A stretch of 64,000 nucleotides of DNA from Antedon bifida (GCA_963402885.1 OY727103.1:10008085-10072084), one strand, 5' to 3'; shown: positions 12,101-27,100, counted from the stretch's first letter. Translations and numbers: made by a program. Notes: a model not told the origin generated them from the sequence alone.

Positions 12101-15100
12101 AGATATCTGAGGGTTACATTTATGGATACGTCGTTTTTCATGACACAAATTGTGGATCCACCACCTTAGGTCAAGTTTCATATCTGTTGAGATTGCCATG
12201 TGCATATCAAAATTACCCTTACAGCATTTGAGTGCCTCAATTTTAGCCATATCTAGGGATCTGTAGAACAATGGACCAAATTCCACTGCGGGAAAGCTAG
12301 ATACCATTAATCCGATAATTCTCGCAACTGTGCGAATGGATTTTGACTCTGAACCAGCGAGCGCAGAGCATTCTGTTACTAACCGCTCAACCTTCTCCTT
12401 AGATAAAGTTACAGTCATATTTACTGAATCAATAACAAACCCTAAGAAAGTGAGGGTTTGAGATGGAGTTATGATTGACTTAGTTCGGTGGTAAATAAAA
12501 CCAAGTTTATTAATGAGAGTGATTGTATCAGTGACATTCTTTTCACATGATTCGTAATCATATCCTACCAAAAATGAGTCGTCTATATAAGCCATAACTG
12601 TATGACCCATGCTGCGTAGAGACGCATAGACCGGTTTTAACAGTTTAGTGAACATTCGGGGAGCAGACGCTAGCCCATTCGGTAAGCAGGTATATTGAAA
12701 CAAATTACCCTTCCATATGAATTTTAGGTATTTCTGATGGTTTTCGGCAATCGGAACTGAATAGTAAGCGTCCTTTAAATCAACAGATGCCATGAAACAC
12801 CCAGGTGTAACCAGGCGCAATGCTGTTTCAAATGTATCCATTTTAAAATGGTGGTATTGTACTTGTTCATTTAAGCACTTGAGATTAAGAATCATTCTGA
12901 ATGACCCATCCTTCTTTGGTACCACAAAAATTGGAGAGATAAATTCTCCTTCACAATGTGTCGAATGTCTTATAGCTTTTTTCTCTAGTAATTTACTTAT
13001 TTCTGTCTCAATAATCGTCTCTTCTATGGCATTAAATACAGTCAATTTGGGGTAACCAAATTGCACAGGTGGTCTGTTATCTACAAACTCAATATGTGCA
13101 TGAAGTGCGATATCGATTATCCTCTCATCAGAGGTAATCTGTCGCCAATGATTTTCAAAGGATTTCAATCTACCTGCTTGGAAAAAAGTTTCAGAAGAAA
13201 TCTGTATACTTACTGGGGGTTCGACATGATCACTCGTCTCTACTTCTGTTTGTGAGACTTGACCCCCTTGTAGAAGTTTTTTGATTCATGGAAGTTTCCT
13301 CTTCCTCTACCACGGCCTCTGAATATGCCACGACCACGGCCTCTCATTCTTCCTCTGAATGTATGGAAGGATGTGGGCCTGAAGCCAGTACTGGCTGTAC
13401 TGATCTTACTCCCAGCTAGGTTAATATCTTGGATGTCCTTTACACGTTTAGAAACATCCTCACCAAACAGCTTGTCGGTAAATGGAACCGAAGAGGAGCA
13501 GAGGTGAGAGTAGTCTTTTTTAAGGTCGGGTTTCATACAGTCCCGCCTTCTTAAATTCAAATTACGATTTGAATTTCCTAGCAAGGCTAAAGCATCCATG
13601 CCAATGTCAAGGAGCTTCTGAGTATCGATGATCTCGGTACTATCTTTATGTCTTGCGATTTCATTGACCAAATAAGCCACGCAAGTCGCACCTTTTACCA
13701 AACCAGTTTGTACGGTTTGTAGCTTAGAGTCCAATGTACGGGTTTCTGGTCTTATTATATCCCATACGAGCTGGTTTACTCTAACACTAGCAAGACCCTC
13801 GCAATTTTCTGGCTTTTTGGTCTTTTTTGTGAGTTCGATATTCTTTTCCTCACTGGTACCCTCTCGAAAGAGGGTATTGACAATACCGGAAAGGTCTTTA
13901 TCAATATTCAAGCCACACTGGTCCTTATCCAGGAACTTTCCAGCCATATTTTTAAACACACTAAGGCTAGTGCAATCGTCTGCCCCCTCGGGGAGACTCG
14001 GCGGTGGGCTCAGTGGATCATCCACGTATGTGGGGTCGACGACCTCCACTTCACTTGTGTAATCATTATTGTCATAGCAGAGGTTCTCTAGGTTGCCCAA
14101 CCTGGAACTAAATTGCTCCTGACCTTGACGAATATCGACCAACATTTTCAAAATCTCTCCACTATCTACTGCTGGAGAAGACTTTTTATTATGCCTAACT
14201 TTCGATTTTTTACCACGATCAGTATCAGTGACCTTAACAGAGTCAGATGCTCTCTTCTTCGTATACGTACTAGCCGCGCTAGTACTAGGCCTAGACTGAT
14301 CGTCGTTGGCGTGTGGCGCCATCATCATAGCGTGGCCCGCGAATGCGGAGCCTGTTGACGTTGCACCCTCCAAATCGAGTGCAAGCACGTCTGACACACA
14401 CGTTTTGTTTATTGCCGAGTCGGCCATAGTCAAGAGTATGCAAGTTATTTTCTACAAATTATACTTACAATAGTAATAATAAAAATAGTAAAATAATTCT
14501 TTACACTACGTGTAAAATGCAGAAAACAATTGAAGCTGAAATAGCTATACCGCGTACAACTATTTTATGTTGCTAACTGAAGCTGCGCATGTGCGCTACC
14601 ATCTCATGGGATCCCTGGAGTGTATAGATGACGTAATAGAATCATGCATTACCTGCCACATCACCACTCAATAATCAGTGGTGTAGTGCGCAGTATAAAG
14701 CTGACCAGCGAAGTTAGCCACATTTTTATAGGATACTAGAATTAGTACCCGTCTTCAACGGGTGGGAGCCCTGCTGATTAACAAATTGCAACCAAGAAAA
14801 ATTCAATGAAAGAGTTGCAATAGAAATCTCATTAATAAAATGCATTTTAACAAAAATAAATACAGAACATTTTACACTATATTTTATATACACTTAATCG
14901 CCCGTAACATCTATATTAATTAGCTACACGAACCAGACTGTTGCAATTATGAGAGTAAAAGAACCAAATTTCCCTGACGAAAAATGGTCAACACTATTAT
15001 ATTTGGGGGGTATGGACTGTACCACTTTTGGCGACCTCATGAAATTGTGTTTTGCAACAGGTTTTTCTGATTGCTGAAAATTATTCTCATTGCAAAAATA

Positions 15101-18100
15101 CTAATAAATGTAGGGCCTGCAAACTTCAAATCTTTGGAAAAATATAACAGTATGATAAAGCGTACATAAATCATCCTATAAATGTTTATTATTACAAATG
15201 GAAGTGAATTAAAATAATCTATGACCACTTTATAATCTTGAATTCCATGTTAGGTTGCCTTTTGATGCAAAGGTATTTTTTAAGTCATAATTCAGTAAAT
15301 ATTTGGTTTATGAACTTTTATAAATAGCCCATAGCAAAATAGATGTTGAGTGCAACTTTCTGTTTTACTTTGGTCATGTTCACTGAGATATCTTTTTGAT
15401 GGATGCTATGCTAACAAAACGCACATAATTTTGGCAAAAAGCAGATCATAATGTAGTTTCTTTTACGGCCTCGGTAGTCTTACCATAAAACTCAAAAGCT
15501 AAGAAACTGAGAAAATGAAATGTTTTAGCTTAGCTCAGCCTAAAATATAACAATCAAATATTAAAATGTTTATAACTTTCTATCCTTTTTGCTAACATTA
15601 AAAATGATATAAATGTTGGAGAATAAATCTGTGACTCACAGCCTACTTAATGATAGTTTTGATTTCCTTCTCCACCAACTCCATTTTTCCCCAACCCTCT
15701 CTTTCCCCAACCCCCTCTTTCCCTATTCTTTGAGATGTAATTATATTAGTAAAAAACTTTAAAGGATTGATTGAATTTAACTTGGTTATACATTGTTGAT
15801 GTGTATGTTATTTATCATTTTAGGCAGCTTATGGTGGTTACATTTACACTTACGCTGTGAAGAGTATAGCAGACCTGTCATCCTCTGCAGGAGCTTACTT
15901 GACATCAGTTTACTGGGGTAGTTTTGCTCTAGGTCGCTTAGTGTCTATTCCTATATCAACGCGACTATCGCCTACCATGATGCTTTTAATTAACTTGGTA
16001 AGTTTTCTTATTTTGTTACATTTAATAATAATTTAACTATCTTGATCACTTCATACCATTAGAATATCTTTAAGGCTCATTTGAATTTGTTTAAAAAAGT
16101 TTAGTCCACCAGTAGATTCAGGATTCAGGAACATATGAGGCATGGCATCACAAAATTGGCGTAGTGTCCGAAATAGTAATTTTGTTAGATTTTTATATAT
16201 TTGTAATCTATCTTGAATAAGCTTTAAAATGAGTTATTAATGAAGACATACGAGTCACCTTTAGCTCAAGAAATCTTCATTTCGACAACAATGAAGTAGC
16301 GATGCCGATTAGCTGGGCCTAGCGTAGCCCATTAGCTGGGCCTAGCGATGCCGAATAGCTGGGCCTAGCGTAGCCCATTAGCTGGGCCTAGCATAGCCCA
16401 TTAGCTGCAGGGCCTAGTGTAGCCCATTAGCTGAAGGGACTAGCGTAGCCCATTAGCTGCAGGGCCTAGCGTAGCCCATAGCTGGGCCTACAGTAGCCAC
16501 TGATCAACGCAACAAGGTACTATGACAAAACTCGCCCATTTTCTCCTCAATAACAGCAAATTAGTTGAAACAATATCACTATATGGTACATAATATTATA
16601 TTTTATGTTATTTTTTTTAAATATATGTAGAGAATAACGACTTAATTCGCAAATGTTAACATATTATATATCGGCCAATCAGAGAGCGTCTTGCTGTTAC
16701 ATATTTGATATTACTTATATGATATTTATGCCGGTATACCCTAAAATCCACTGGCTGGATTTTTTTTGTATATTATGTTTCCATTTTTGTAACTTTGTTG
16801 ATGTTGTTTAAGTTTGATGTATACAGTATATTATTACTGCAATTCAATTTTTGTACCATATTTATATGTTAAATAAATATACCGAAATATATAAAAATCT
16901 GATCAAAACATTCAGATAAAGAATGAAGATATAATTGTTAATGGATGGTGTTTTAGCCAATCTTACATTTCTTACTGTATGACCCAGAAATATCATATGC
17001 TGGTCAATGTACTAATAACATTAAAATCATTTAATGATGCAAGTGAGAATAGGTAATAATTGACTGGATGTAATTGTCCACCCACACTTTCATTACCTTT
17101 AGCCGTTTAGTAATCGTTGCCCAATAACAGACACTTATGTTGCAATCGTGGGAGAAGTTTTAAATTTGTTTGTTAAAGATGTTTGAGATCAGTGCAATCG
17201 TACCAGATGTTAAAGCAATATTCACGTTTCAAGTGAACATCAAATGACTTAGAATTTGATTAATTATTTTTCAAGTTGATTTGATTGCTACAGTTTGATA
17301 GGCTATGCGAATTGTATTTGGTTTTAAAACGAAATATTACTTTGGAAATGTTCTCTCAGTCGGAAAGTTTAATTACAAAAAAATGTAAACTAAATGCAAT
17401 ATTATGTTATTAATGCCATATTTTTTTAATTTATTTACAATCTGTGGCATATGTTTGTAATAAAAAATGATTACAGTCACAATGAATTGTGTGTTTAGGT
17501 CCATATGTTTAGTTTATTTACATAGATTTAATATATTGCTACAGGTGTCTCATCAAACTAGCACCAGTAAAAATGATGGTGGTTAAGATCCAGTGTAAAC
17601 TGACATGTAGTCAGATGGCCCGAAATTATACTCCCATGTAGCAGTGCAGAAAACTGTAGATTGGTGCGGTTAACATGCTTGTCTTCCAATGCCAAACAAA
17701 GCCCAATTCTGACCAAGTGCCAGGGTTGTAACTCACAAATCTTTCAACTCCACTCCCTAATCCTCAAATGAGACTTAGTTTATAAGCATGATAAATTATT
17801 AATCATCCTGTAATTGGCAAGTTACTCGCTGCTGAATGCATATGAAATAATAATATAACATGCATAATATTAAACAAATTTGTTATTCAATGTTTCATAT
17901 TGAATGGAGAGGGTTCACTATTAAGGAGCTGGCTGTAAAAGAGGGTTTGTCTGAACCATAAACACCCCCTGCCTATAGGCATGTTAAACGACTCTTTTGC
18001 ACTACTAGTGTAGAGAATATGCAAATGCATTTTTCCTATTTCTACCTTCCAATCCCTTTCTTCAATAGGGTCTATTTCAGTTTCTACTTTTTGTTTTGAG

Positions 18101-21100
18101 GTGAAAAATTGCGTAACAAATCAGAGCTTAGAATATAGACTATCCCTTTATTAAAGAAAACTCCTGTAAAATGAAATAAAACTCAGCAGAAATTACATTC
18201 TACAATTAAAGCATCTACAAGACAGCGACCAACTACACACATTTTTAACATCAAAATTATTTAAAAAATAAGTATTGAGATAATTTAACAATTTGGTTTG
18301 GAAATATCTAAGTTGCGAATTTCACCAGGTAAGTATGTTCCCTTTAAATTTCATCTTAATGTCAAATATATTTAATATCAATAAAGTAATATTCTTTACT
18401 TAGATGTTTGCTAGTTATTCCATGATTCATTTTGGGAGGTCAGTTTCCCTCCCTGACCCCCATTCATGCTGGCCACAAATATCTACATCCTGACAAATGA
18501 TGCCCTATCCCATGGGAATTGCTCATTCTTCTGATATTTGTTGGTTATTGTATACAAATATAAATAATTCCTTGAATGGGAAGAATATTTAACTGATAAA
18601 CATTTATTATTTTTATTAAAGTCAACCAAAGTAATAAAAAAAACCTTACAAATTGCTCAATATAGTTTTGAGGCAAGGTTTAATTTAGTGCTGTTGATAA
18701 GCTGCCTAGTGTATGTTAAGCTTCCCTACAAGAATCAGGCAAAGTGCTCTAAGCTTGGATATACTATATACATTCTAAATGCATAATTTCAAGTTTTCCG
18801 CATTTTATTGTGAATGTTTTTTATGACAGATTATTTGACATTAGCTCTTCTTTTCTCTCCCTCTTCCTGTAGTTTAATTCATTCAAGCTTTTCATTGAAC
18901 CTGGTTGTTTAAGCAAAATACTTATACTGCCATCAATCATTTAGAACAATCATATTTATATACATATTATATTCTAGAGAATGAAACAGAAGCTTTACTA
19001 TATGGCCCAGGAGAATGTGAATGTTATCAATATTAAAGTTAAACAAGTACAAGATTCCTGATCTGGACAGATAACCATATATTTCTTTTACACTGCTAGC
19101 ATGATCCGTTTACTAAAAATGTTCGCGCTTTGCGAGACTTGTCTGTTGACCCCGAGGTAGCTAGAAGTATGATGTATGTGATGAAACGGAAAACCCTGTG
19201 TGGTGTGGTACAACGCGACACGTCATCGGTGTGTGGTGATTATGTAGCTTATCCTACTACTAGGGCGCCTATGCCTCCTAGGCTAAGCTTACTACACTAC
19301 TAACTATAAGGTATCGAACTGATTTGGGAACTTTTATAATTTTCTCACCATCGTCTTTGAAAGAGTTAGGCCGGTGGATTTACTACTATACACCATCGTC
19401 TTTATTTACCACAAATCACCGCTAAAAGTTTTTAGTGAGACATGGTTGAATGATTCCAGAGCATCATACATCATGTTTCTAGCTACTCTTTCGGGTCAAT
19501 AGACAAGTCTTGCAAAGACAACAGTGAAAACTCATAAGGTATATTTTGCTAAGCACACTTGACTTGACAACAATTTACGGCGACGGCTCTATGGCGATAT
19601 CGTAAATCTCGGAATTATTCTGAAATCATATGTATGTATGTATATGGTTCTCGGTATTCTGGAATTCTGATTATCTGTATTGCCTACTGTTCAAAAAGCA
19701 TCCCCTCTGGTGATGTTTGCAAAATGTTCTGCTTCTTTTCTTTTTGCAGTTTTAAGTATAAGTGTATGAATGAGAATACAACAGTTCAATGTTTATTTTC
19801 TAAATCTTTTCAGACTGGATGTTTCATTGCTGTTGCCGTTGAACTTAGTTTTCGTCATGATGCCCACGCTTTATTCATTTGTACCAGTATGTTTGGCTTA
19901 TTTCTCAGTAGTATATATCCCACAGTCATCGCATTAGCAGAACAATATATCCACATGACAGGTTAGTATATTTGATGTGATCATTAAAATGTGATTACCA
20001 AATGGAAACAAATAACTGCTTCTGTATCAATCGCAGTAGTTCAGATATTTGCTTGCAGGCTATTAAAGTGGAGACTGTTGGTTTGATTATGACTTAATAA
20101 TTTCCTGTGGGTATTATTATGTACAATGTACAAATCATATTAGTCCTCTTGAGTGGATTCTTTCACTACTATCTGTTTTTAGTTCTCACAGTGCTCTGTT
20201 GGTAGGGTGGGGATTTGCATTTTAATATCTATATTATAAGTGAGAGAATTTGTACGTTTGTGTGTTTGTTTGTTCATTATACAAATTTTTGTTTTGTAAT
20301 ATATGGGGTATCAAAATGACCGCAATTGTACCAGGAAAGTTCTAAACTATATTTGAACATCATCTGCCATCTAGGATCCAAGTTAGGGGCCAAAATGTGG
20401 TCAAAATGGCCTACTTTTCCCCAGTTTCGATGTTGGTTCGTTATACAAATTTCTATTTCTGCATGTAACCATACATATGGGGTATCAAAATGATCGCGAT
20501 TGTACCGGGAAGGTTTTAAACTACATCTCAAAGAGTCCGGGGATTTGGTGGGAGAGGGAGGTTGGAGGAGAGCGGGGTTGGGAGATAGGGTAGGAAATTG
20601 TTAATAGTATTTTAATTATCCCTGGGAAGGGCCTGGTATCACCATGACCAAAACTGTACTGGGAATGTTTTAAACTACATTTGAAAACTGCCACTGAGGG
20701 ATTATGGGTTGGGAGTGATGGCTAACATAATTTGTACTGGAAACGTCTTAAACACATCACCCAGTATCTGGGGTGTGTTGGGAGGGAGGAAGAGGGGCAG
20801 AAATACTGGCGTAATGAAGTATAACATGATTGGAATTGTACTAGGAAAAGTTACTACCTTTGAACTGTATAGGGGAGGAGTTAGGTTTGTTGATTGTGGC
20901 TGGGATGGTAAGAGGAGAAAGAAGGCTGGGGGACCGCAGTATCAAAATTAGATATTTTAATTATCAGCCAATATGACACCTATTCATTTACACAGTTTAC
21001 AACGTACTTAAAACATTTTGAAGCTAAAGTTGAATTGAAATTTGTCCTGGGAAGAATTTGTTTTTAAAAATGAGTGTGGGGTGTTATTGAAGAGGGGTGG

Positions 21101-24100
21101 AGGTTGGTGAGTAAGGGAGATACTGGCGTCAGGTGTTATGTACTGAGAAGGCTTTAAACTAATTTTGAAATTGCGAGTGCATTAATATAACAAGTTCAGG
21201 GATCCTTTGATTCGCCAATGGGTCATTTAGCACATTTGAGGAAAAAATGGAATTAAAAATAATATAAAATGATATATTAATAAAAACAATCCAGCATTGC
21301 ACTCTGACACGAACGTTTGGTTTGTGTATTTTTAATTTGTTGAAAAGAAATATACATGCCCTATAAATCCACCTCTATAAAGAGAGGTCAAAGATTCATT
21401 TCAGTGAATCTTTTCAGATTGAAGGAGTGCATTTTTACCATTCCTACTTTCATATATTTAGGAAACAACATTTTAAATTGAAATATTATGTAGTCAATAC
21501 TATTTAAAAAAAAGCAGATTAAACTATTGAGTTTTAAACAAAATAATTTGTTTTTATATTTTCCCAAATGTACAACCTCCATGTTTTATCTATGTTATGT
21601 ATCTATATCCTAAATATGGAATATCTATACGTACCTCTACATCGCAGACAATAGTTCTATTTTGAACATGACTATTTGAGTGTGCCGAGTGTTAGTATTT
21701 TGAACATGACTATTTGAGTGTGCTGAGTGTTAGTATTTTGAACATGACTATTTGAGTGTGCCGAGTGTTAGTATTTTGAACATGACTATTTGAGTGTGCC
21801 GAGTGTTAGTATTTTGAACATGACTATTTGAGTGTGCCGAGTGTTAGTATTTTGAACATGACTATTTGAGTGTGCCGAGTGTTTTTTTTATCAATAAAAT
21901 TTCCTTGGGCGATACATTGCATGTTGAATTTATAGTTACCAAACCAGATTAAAAATATTTCTACATGTCAGGTTTTCTGTTTAAATACATAGCTGATATA
22001 ACTTTCACGTTTTATGTTATGTTTGTATTGTCTTTACTGAAAGGAATAAAATAAAATAAAATATTGTTAGACCTATGAAGACTGTCAAATTGTAGTAAAA
22101 AGTATGAAAGTTTCCATTTTTAATCATTTGGACAGTGTGGTTCAGCTTTCAACTGTGTTTTGTTTCAGTGAGCAAGCTTAGCATTTCAATCCACCACTGA
22201 TTAGCTAGCTAATCAGTAAACCTGCATTATTAATTTCCTTTATAAAAACCAATTGATAGTCATGTATGGTTTCTGCACAAAATTATGGAAAATATACAAT
22301 CAAATATGATTTCTAATGACATGTTGACAGATAAATCAATTTTATATTAGCAACATATATCACTCATAAATGACTTTATAACTTATAATGGGGAAATATA
22401 AAAAGATGATTAATTATCTATAAGGTATATTGTTTTGAATATGATTATGGACTTTTTAAAAAGATTTCCATTTTATTTGATGAAATCTATATGTAATTTT
22501 TTAAATACTGATTAGGCAACAGGAGCATTCATCTTGCTATTTGACGCCGGAGGCAGATACAGACCAAAGACCTCTTGGACTTTTTTTCTGGTCTTAACCT
22601 TCTCTTGCCATTCCAACATCCTGAATCCACCGCTGCATGCTGTATTTCAATGAATTCTTTCAATTTAAATAACTAAAAGTCACAGTATTTAAAATATTCC
22701 GCTGGCCCTGATTATTATTATCTTTAGTGTTTATGCTAATCAAATATATACCGTATTTATTTGAATAAACGCCCCGGGGCATTCACTGTTCAGGCGGTTT
22801 TTAGGGGGTGGGGTGGCGTTTATTCGAGGAAGGGGTTTTTTTGGGTGTAATATGGTATAATCAAAAAAATAATCCATAGATATGAAAAAATACAGTATAC
22901 TATATAATACGATATTATTAATATCGAGAAGTGATAAAATACAGTAAAAATTGTATCAGAATGGTTGGTAAATTTTAGATCATGTCAATCAATGAAAAAT
23001 AAAAATGTGTTGTGGTGCGTTTATTTGAGGGGGGAGGGTGCGTTTATTCAAAATGATGTTCTATGGGGGATGGGAGGGGTATGAAATTTAAATATATGTT
23101 AAAACATCTGTCTACATTTTGACTTTCAATCCTATGTAAAGGTAAAATAAATTGTCCATGTCATACAGCTTTTTAACAATTAGTTGGGTAATTTGTGTAA
23201 GGGAGTTGACTAATTTAATCTTTGTTTAATAATTAAGCCTTAATAATTAACTGATACCATTTTTAAATTGATAAATATTTTGCTAAAATATCACAAAGCA
23301 GTTTAGTATTTGTTCTGTCCCTTGATATCATGAATGGTTTTTTGCTGTCAATTTTTTATTAATCACTTACTATTTATAATCGTTAAATGTATAAAATAAA
23401 GTTTTTCCTCAAAAAGTAAAATAAATTGCTTGAATGTCGAATATCAATTACAGAAATCTCATAAATCTTTGATTTTACTTTTTAAAACAGATTGACAAGC
23501 CTTATTGGCTCTTGTCTAATTTTAATGTACCATGTTAATAGTCACAAAAAGTTCTCTCTATGGCCGTGTTTCCGTAGCCAACAATTAATTGATAATTATC
23601 CCATAATCAGATAATTATTGGATAAATGCGATAATTTTTAACCTTTGAAGATGCATACATACAGCAATACAACCAAAGATGTTATGGTATACCTTTGTCA
23701 TCAGTAGAAGAAGTTCAACAGTTTTTAAAAAATGAATAGCTTCTGTTACATATTTTATCATCCCAAGATAGACATTCAAATAAAATGTATTGTTTATTTA
23801 TTGGGTTATGTCATGAAAAGAATAAATATGATCAATAATGGTCAAAAGTTGTGCATGTTCTATTATAGAGGGCACTCTATCACAAATCAGCAGGAAATTT
23901 GTCTTCACTGACCATTTAAATTGAGACTTATAGGTTAATCTTCCACACTGTTCATGATGGTTGTTAGGTTTTATTAATTATTTATAGAAGAGTATGTCAT
24001 GATAGTATTGTTATGCATATTGAAAAGACAAGAGAATTAACTTTAACTAACTCTTTTTAGCCATCTTAACATCTGCAGAACAAAATGTTCATATATGTTT

Positions 24101-27100
24101 TAGATGTTTTTACACTATTTGCTGAACCTTTTCTGTGGAAGTCAGACAGTACTATAATATTATAAACCTAATTTTATTGATTGTGAAACAAACCACAGCA
24201 TTAACATTGTTGAATCATTTATTAATACACACACTTCAATTGTTTTTCAGGATTTGTTACGAGCTGTGTTGTAATAGGAGCAGCATCAGGTGAAATGGCT
24301 TTCCCAGTTGTGGTTGGGCGAGTAAGTATTCATAAATAAATTATGTTGATTGTATGCATTAAGAAATGTTTTGATTGTACTTAACCTTCAATTAGGTTAT
24401 GGATATGTTCAGATTCATGAAGTTATGCTTTCGTAATGCAAAGTGTTCAGATTTGCTTAACTAACGCTTTCGTTTGAAACTGAAGTCTCACCGATTTGGG
24501 CACAATACATACATCTGGTATGCAGCAGTGAATTTGATTGGTTAGATATCAAAATCGTTTGTTGCATGACTTTCGTATCGTAAGCGGACTAGAGTATGAG
24601 TTGACGTATGACGTCATACTGCAAAAGTTGACCAAAATCATGCTGGCGATTGACTAATCTCACCTTGATTTTCTTTTTCTGTAGTAAAATGCATTTCAGT
24701 TAATTTAAAATTAACAGTCTTATTGAATCGTAGCCAGCATTCATTTTTCACTTTTCCAATATTAGCCTGCCGTAAATCCAGTGAATAACTCATTTCTCCC
24801 TTTTTGCAATCTGATTTTATACAAGTAATGAATGTTTATGAGTGTAATGGTACAAATAATGGCATGAGGTGAATGACGAAAGGTTATATTTTAACACGAA
24901 GCCGAGTTGATATATAACCTTTCGTCATTCACCAAATGCCACTATTTGTACCATTACATGAATATAAAATATTCATTATTTGTTTTATATAACATCTAAA
25001 TAAATTCCTGTCATTTGGATACACGTCAACCGTATCCGGATATTCACCCCCTGGACATTTATCCCCCGGACAACCACCACCCGGACAACCACCACCTTAG
25101 GACAACTACCCCTTTAGGACAACTACCCCTTTAGGACAACTACCGGGTAGTTGACCGGGGGATAGTTGACCGGGGGGTAGTTACCCGGGGGTAGTTACCC
25201 GGGGGGTAGTTACCCGGGGGGTAGTTGTCCTAAGGGGGTTGTTGTCCGGGGGGTAGTTGTCCGGGGGGTAGTTGTCCGGGGGGTTGTTATCCTAAGGGGG
25301 TAGTTGTCCGGGGGGGTAGTTGTCCTAAGGGGGTAGTTGTCCGGGTGGTAAACATCCGGGGGGTAACTGTCTAGGGGGTAGGTGTCCTAGAACCACGTCA
25401 ACCCGTACCCATGCCAACTCGTACCCACCAACTCGTACCAAAATTTTGGCTTACTCGTACCCAAAATTTTGGCTTACTCGTACCCAAAATTTTGGCTTAC
25501 TCGTACCCAAAATTTTGGCTTACTCGTACCCAAAATTTTGGCTTACTCGTACCCAAAATTTTGGCTCACTCGTACCCATCATGGGCGGGTCCGTACCCAT
25601 CATGAGCTGGCCCGTACCCATCATGGGCTGGCTCGTACCCATCATGGGCTGACTCGTACCCATCATGGCTGGCTCGTGCCCATCATGGGCTGGCTCGTAC
25701 CCATCATGGGCTGGCCCGTACCCATCATGCTTGTAGTAAAATTAGCCTAAATCACACAGCATTAAGACACACACAAATATATATATATATATATTTTCCC
25801 GGAAAAAAAGAAATCTTATGTAGGAGAATTTTACAGTAAGCGGAGGTATGCACTCTCAAAGTGTCCCACACCATATAGTCCAAGAGGATAGGAAAGTTTA
25901 TCAGCTAGGCTAGACTAGATCAGGTTTACAGGTTCACTTTTGTTCTGCCTAGGCCTATAAACAGTTATTTGATGAAATGAAATTCAGATAGCATCAGGTT
26001 TGGCGACAATGATATTTTGTCGGCTTTAACAAATTATAAATAAGGAAAGTACAAGTAAGGTTAAATTCTCATGGATCTTTATGACTCTTTTATTCATGTA
26101 ACTTACTTGGTACAACATGTACAATAATTATAATAAATAACAGTGAAATGGGATGGATGGCCCAACACAAACACTCGTATCAAGAATCCAACTCATCTGG
26201 GGACTTGTTTACTACTTTTTTGTACGCGTAATTAATAAATGCGTGGAGTGAAATTAGCCAATCAGAACTTAGTATTAAATGGCCTGCTACATTATTGAAA
26301 TACTAGATAGAAATAAATGATTTGGGCCATACCAATTTCTGTTACCAATACTTGTATGTATTTGATAACATCTTGGAATAGAACTTCCTTCACGTATAAC
26401 AATAATTGACACAAAAGAAGAAAGCAAAATGATGATGATGATGATGATGATGATGATAGCAATTGATGAGTTTATACCTATTGAATCATGAATATTTAAA
26501 ATTGATTATTGGAATTTTAAAATGGAGATTTTATTATTTGTCTACTTTTTTTCAGTTGTTCTTTGCATTCGGACCTCCAAGCTTCTTCATATTTTGTACT
26601 ATAGTCAGTTTTGTTGGTATATTTGTATACATTGTGCTGTGTTGTATAGGTCAATACCACATGCGCTCTCGTAAGTATTTCTTAATAACTTTGTTGGTAT
26701 TTTGCAAAATAGTAAAAAACTTCCCACAAAATTTCATTCACTAAATTTATACAACAAATAAAAATTGTATGATCAGTCAAATTAATTGTGTAACCTTTGA
26801 CCCTAGGTTTTAAACACTAAATGTATTTTTTTTATTGACCAAGAAATCAGCATAATCGTTTAAAATTCTAACAAAGTGGTCTGGGTTGACTTTAAATGTT
26901 TAAGATCCAACAATGAGTTGTTATTTATTATGCTAGATGTTAATGTTTTTTTTTAAAACTTTTATTCCATCAGTTTTCAAAGCCTCACAGGGTGCATACT
27001 TTTGGTGTCGGTCATGCTGCATCACCTCAAGTAAAGAAAGTCTAATACATGATAAAGCCAATTACTACACAACATTAGGCGACTCACGAGACGTTGTGAG

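Larger units (their letters stand above)
9989..14643 (-). mobile_element. DIRS-type tyrosine-recombinase retrotransposon, looks whole
   Basis: Three long ORFs run right to left: gag-like (14433-13240), RT/RNase H/methyltransferase (13168-11165) and tyrosine recombinase (11576-10359). The ends are inverted repeats (9989-10099 and 14578-14643). An internal complementary region at 10161-10285 is complementary to both outer ends. This layout is diagnostic of the DIRS order. No breaks are seen in the three ORFs, so the copy looks whole and young. AATC is shared at both borders and no target-site duplication is apparent, which fits integration by recombinase. It lies antisense in an intron of the MFSD4-like gene. 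Confidence 0.93.

Noticed and set aside
20709-20951. Basic 80-residue ORF
   Set aside because: It lies wholly within the dispersed repeat and crosses its module boundaries; no family likeness.
22523-22655. Open stretch GAFILLFDAGGRYRPKTSW as an extra MFSD4-like exon
   Set aside because: Flanking exons already join in phase, the splice sites are poor and the segment has no counterpart in the family.
25411-25750. Repeat-encoded proteins with FWLTRTQN-type periodic sequence
   Set aside because: All are translations of the minisatellite in three frames with no gene context.
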